Shown in pieces: positions 56,354 to 57,576 of a DNA stretch of 57,576 nucleotides. A program made the translations under genes and the position numbers. Numbering within the stretch: the stretch's first letter is position 1; each line of letters starts with the position of its first letter. The DNA comes from Segetibacter sp. GTDB taxonomy: Bacteria > Bacteroidota > Bacteroidia > Chitinophagales > Chitinophagaceae. The DNA lies in contig JAQBNN010000020.1 in assembly GCA_028288505.1 (NCBI GenBank), positions 1-57,576 on the forward strand. Reading direction: 5' to 3'. A model generated the notes under the pieces. The model was given only the letters and a program-made list of their open reading frames with translations. It ran no database searches and had not been told where the DNA came from.

Positions 56354-57576
56354 TTAAAACTTTATCCTCCTAACTGTATTGCTAATTCCTTCCTTCGAGC
56401 CTTTATACGGCATTAAATAAAAACTATAAGAATAATTCTTAGCAGGAATTTGATATTTCTCTAAAGGAGCAGCAACATCGCTCCAACTATCATTTCCTCC
56501 TACACCCATTTGAATAAGGTCAATGTTCAAGGTTATATAACCAGCATCAACAAGTTTGTTAGTATGCTTTGCATTTTCAAGGTTTTCTTCTGTATAAGGC
56601 CATGTACTCATGCTTAACAAGCTATCTGCTACTACCAATAGACCTTCGTTGGCTTTGTTTGATAAATACATCCACCTTACATCTGTACGATTTCCGTTTT
56701 CCTGTGGCACCGCATACGGCTCCATGAAATCAAAAATGTTTTGAGAATAGATGCCAGCATCAAAACCGTAGTTGCGATCAATATAGTTTTCCAACAGTCC
56801 TTTTCCATACCAGCTTATGTTCTCGTATTCTCTTGCTATTCCTCCCTGCATGCCTACTTTAGGAATGTTGGGTAAACCAGGTTTGACATCTAAAGCATAA
56901 TCGACTTTAATTGTACCGTCTCCAGCTATAAAATAACTAACCTTTACTGACGCGCTATCATTGATCAAACTATAATAGCTTGATACAAAAAGTCCTGAAC
57001 CACTCCTACCATCATATTTACCAATTGAAGTATTTACAAACTTTAAATTCGGTTCGTACCATTGCCTTAGCTTACGGTGAGGCTTCCAACCACGTCGATC
57101 ATTATCGGTAAGAGGACGTTTAAAATGAGGAAGTAGAGGCGCAAAAATCTGTTCTTTGCCGTTCCATATATATGAGCTTAATGCTCCGTTTGATTTGCTA
57201 AAAGTTAGTTGGAAATTTTTCCCTGTAAATACATGGTCGCCGTCAACAAATTTCATTGAAACTGATGGAAAAGCTTTACGGAGAACCGATTTATCAGCCA
57301 GCCCTGTTAATACAAACTGATTTGATGCAACTTCAAATCCTTTCTCTGCCCACGCTTCGTTTTGGGCTAAACTAAAATGAATATCTGCTAAATACTCTGC
57401 CCCCCGCCCTAAAGGGAGCTTAGGGAGATAAGAAGCAATACTGATTATAGTATCTCTTCCTGCGGCAAGGCTTATTCGTGGTAATGTTTTGTTTGCAACC
57501 ACTTTCCCATCTTCTCTAACAATCAGGTTTACTGCATAATCTCCTAATGATTTAACTGCATGCCTGTTTGTTATTT
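56354..57576 (-). CDS. GH2 beta-galactosidase C-terminal region, 5' end cut by right window edge
   Basis: Frame open to the edge (ITNRHAVKSLGDYAVNLIVREDGKVVANKTL...); 'WAEKGFEVASNQFVL', 'RPLTDNDRRGWKPHRKLRQWYE', 'NDSWSDVAAPLEKYQIPAKNYSYSFYLMPY'. Confidence 0.9.
   Translation of the reverse strand, partial: ITNRHAVKSLGDYAVNLIVREDGKVVANKTLPRISLAAGRDTIISIASYLPKLPLGRGAEYLADIHFSLAQNEAWAEKGFEVASNQFVLTGLADKSVLRKAFPSVSMKFVDGDHVFTGKNFQLTFSKSNGALSSYIWNGKEQIFAPLLPHFKRPLTDNDRRGWKPHRKLRQWYEPNLKFVNTSIGKYDGRSGSGLFVSSYYSLINDSASVKVSYFIAGDGTIKVDYALDVKPGLPNIPKVGMQGGIAREYENISWYGKGLLENYIDRNYGFDAGIYSQNIFDFMEPYAVPQENGNRTDVRWMYLSNKANEGLLVVADSLLSMSTWPYTEENLENAKHTNKLVDAGYITLNIDLIQMGVGGNDSWSDVAAPLEKYQIPAKNYSYSFYLMPYKGSKEGISNTVRRIKF
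57401..57421 (-). repeat. CCCCCGCCCTAAAGGGAGCTT repeat inside the GH2 coding sequence
   Basis: 21-nt match to intergenic 35173-35193; translated in frame as KLPLGRG. Confidence 0.8.

Overview
The window looks like chromosomal DNA from a Bacteroidota species, probably Chitinophagaceae-like (inferred from gene content, TAnnTTTG-type promoters and intergenic repeat style; not verified). It is mostly housekeeping and metabolism: a TraB/GumN-family protein (cut by the left edge), queA, folE with two tandem 6-pyruvoyl-tetrahydropterin-synthase-like genes, futalosine-pathway mqnB/mqnD, a photolyase, an aminotransferase class IV gene, a two-component locus (three NarL-type regulators, one histidine kinase, a small uncharacterised protein and membrane proteins), glnN, accC/accB, murF, a thioredoxin and a DUF983 protein. 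A decayed locus with broken ORFs follows (about 23.9-26.5 kb). Next is a sulfur/methionine block (metZ, metX, DUF2490, TonB receptor, Met8-TauE fusion, cysI, cysJ, cobA, cysN, cysD, APS-reductase-type cysH), then a rhamnose/arabinose glycan-degradation block (GH106, sugar isomerase, GH78, SASA esterase, GH127, GH2 cut by the right edge). The most striking signal is a dispersed intergenic repeat family with about 19 arms, in two related versions: A = CATCGTTGCGTCGCACTCTTGTACT and B = CATCGTTGTGTCACTCACTTGTACT. Arms usually occur as inverted A/B pairs, often 30-100 bp after stop codons. Some pairs bracket a single gene and some enclose other repeat families. Other leads are a shared CTACY-N5-RGTAG palindrome upstream of cysH and a TonB receptor, repeat sequence forming the C-terminus of cysI and lying in frame in a GH2 gene, and the Met8-TauE fusion. 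No rRNA, tRNA, CRISPR or transposase gene was recognised. All family calls come from reading translations and were not database-checked.
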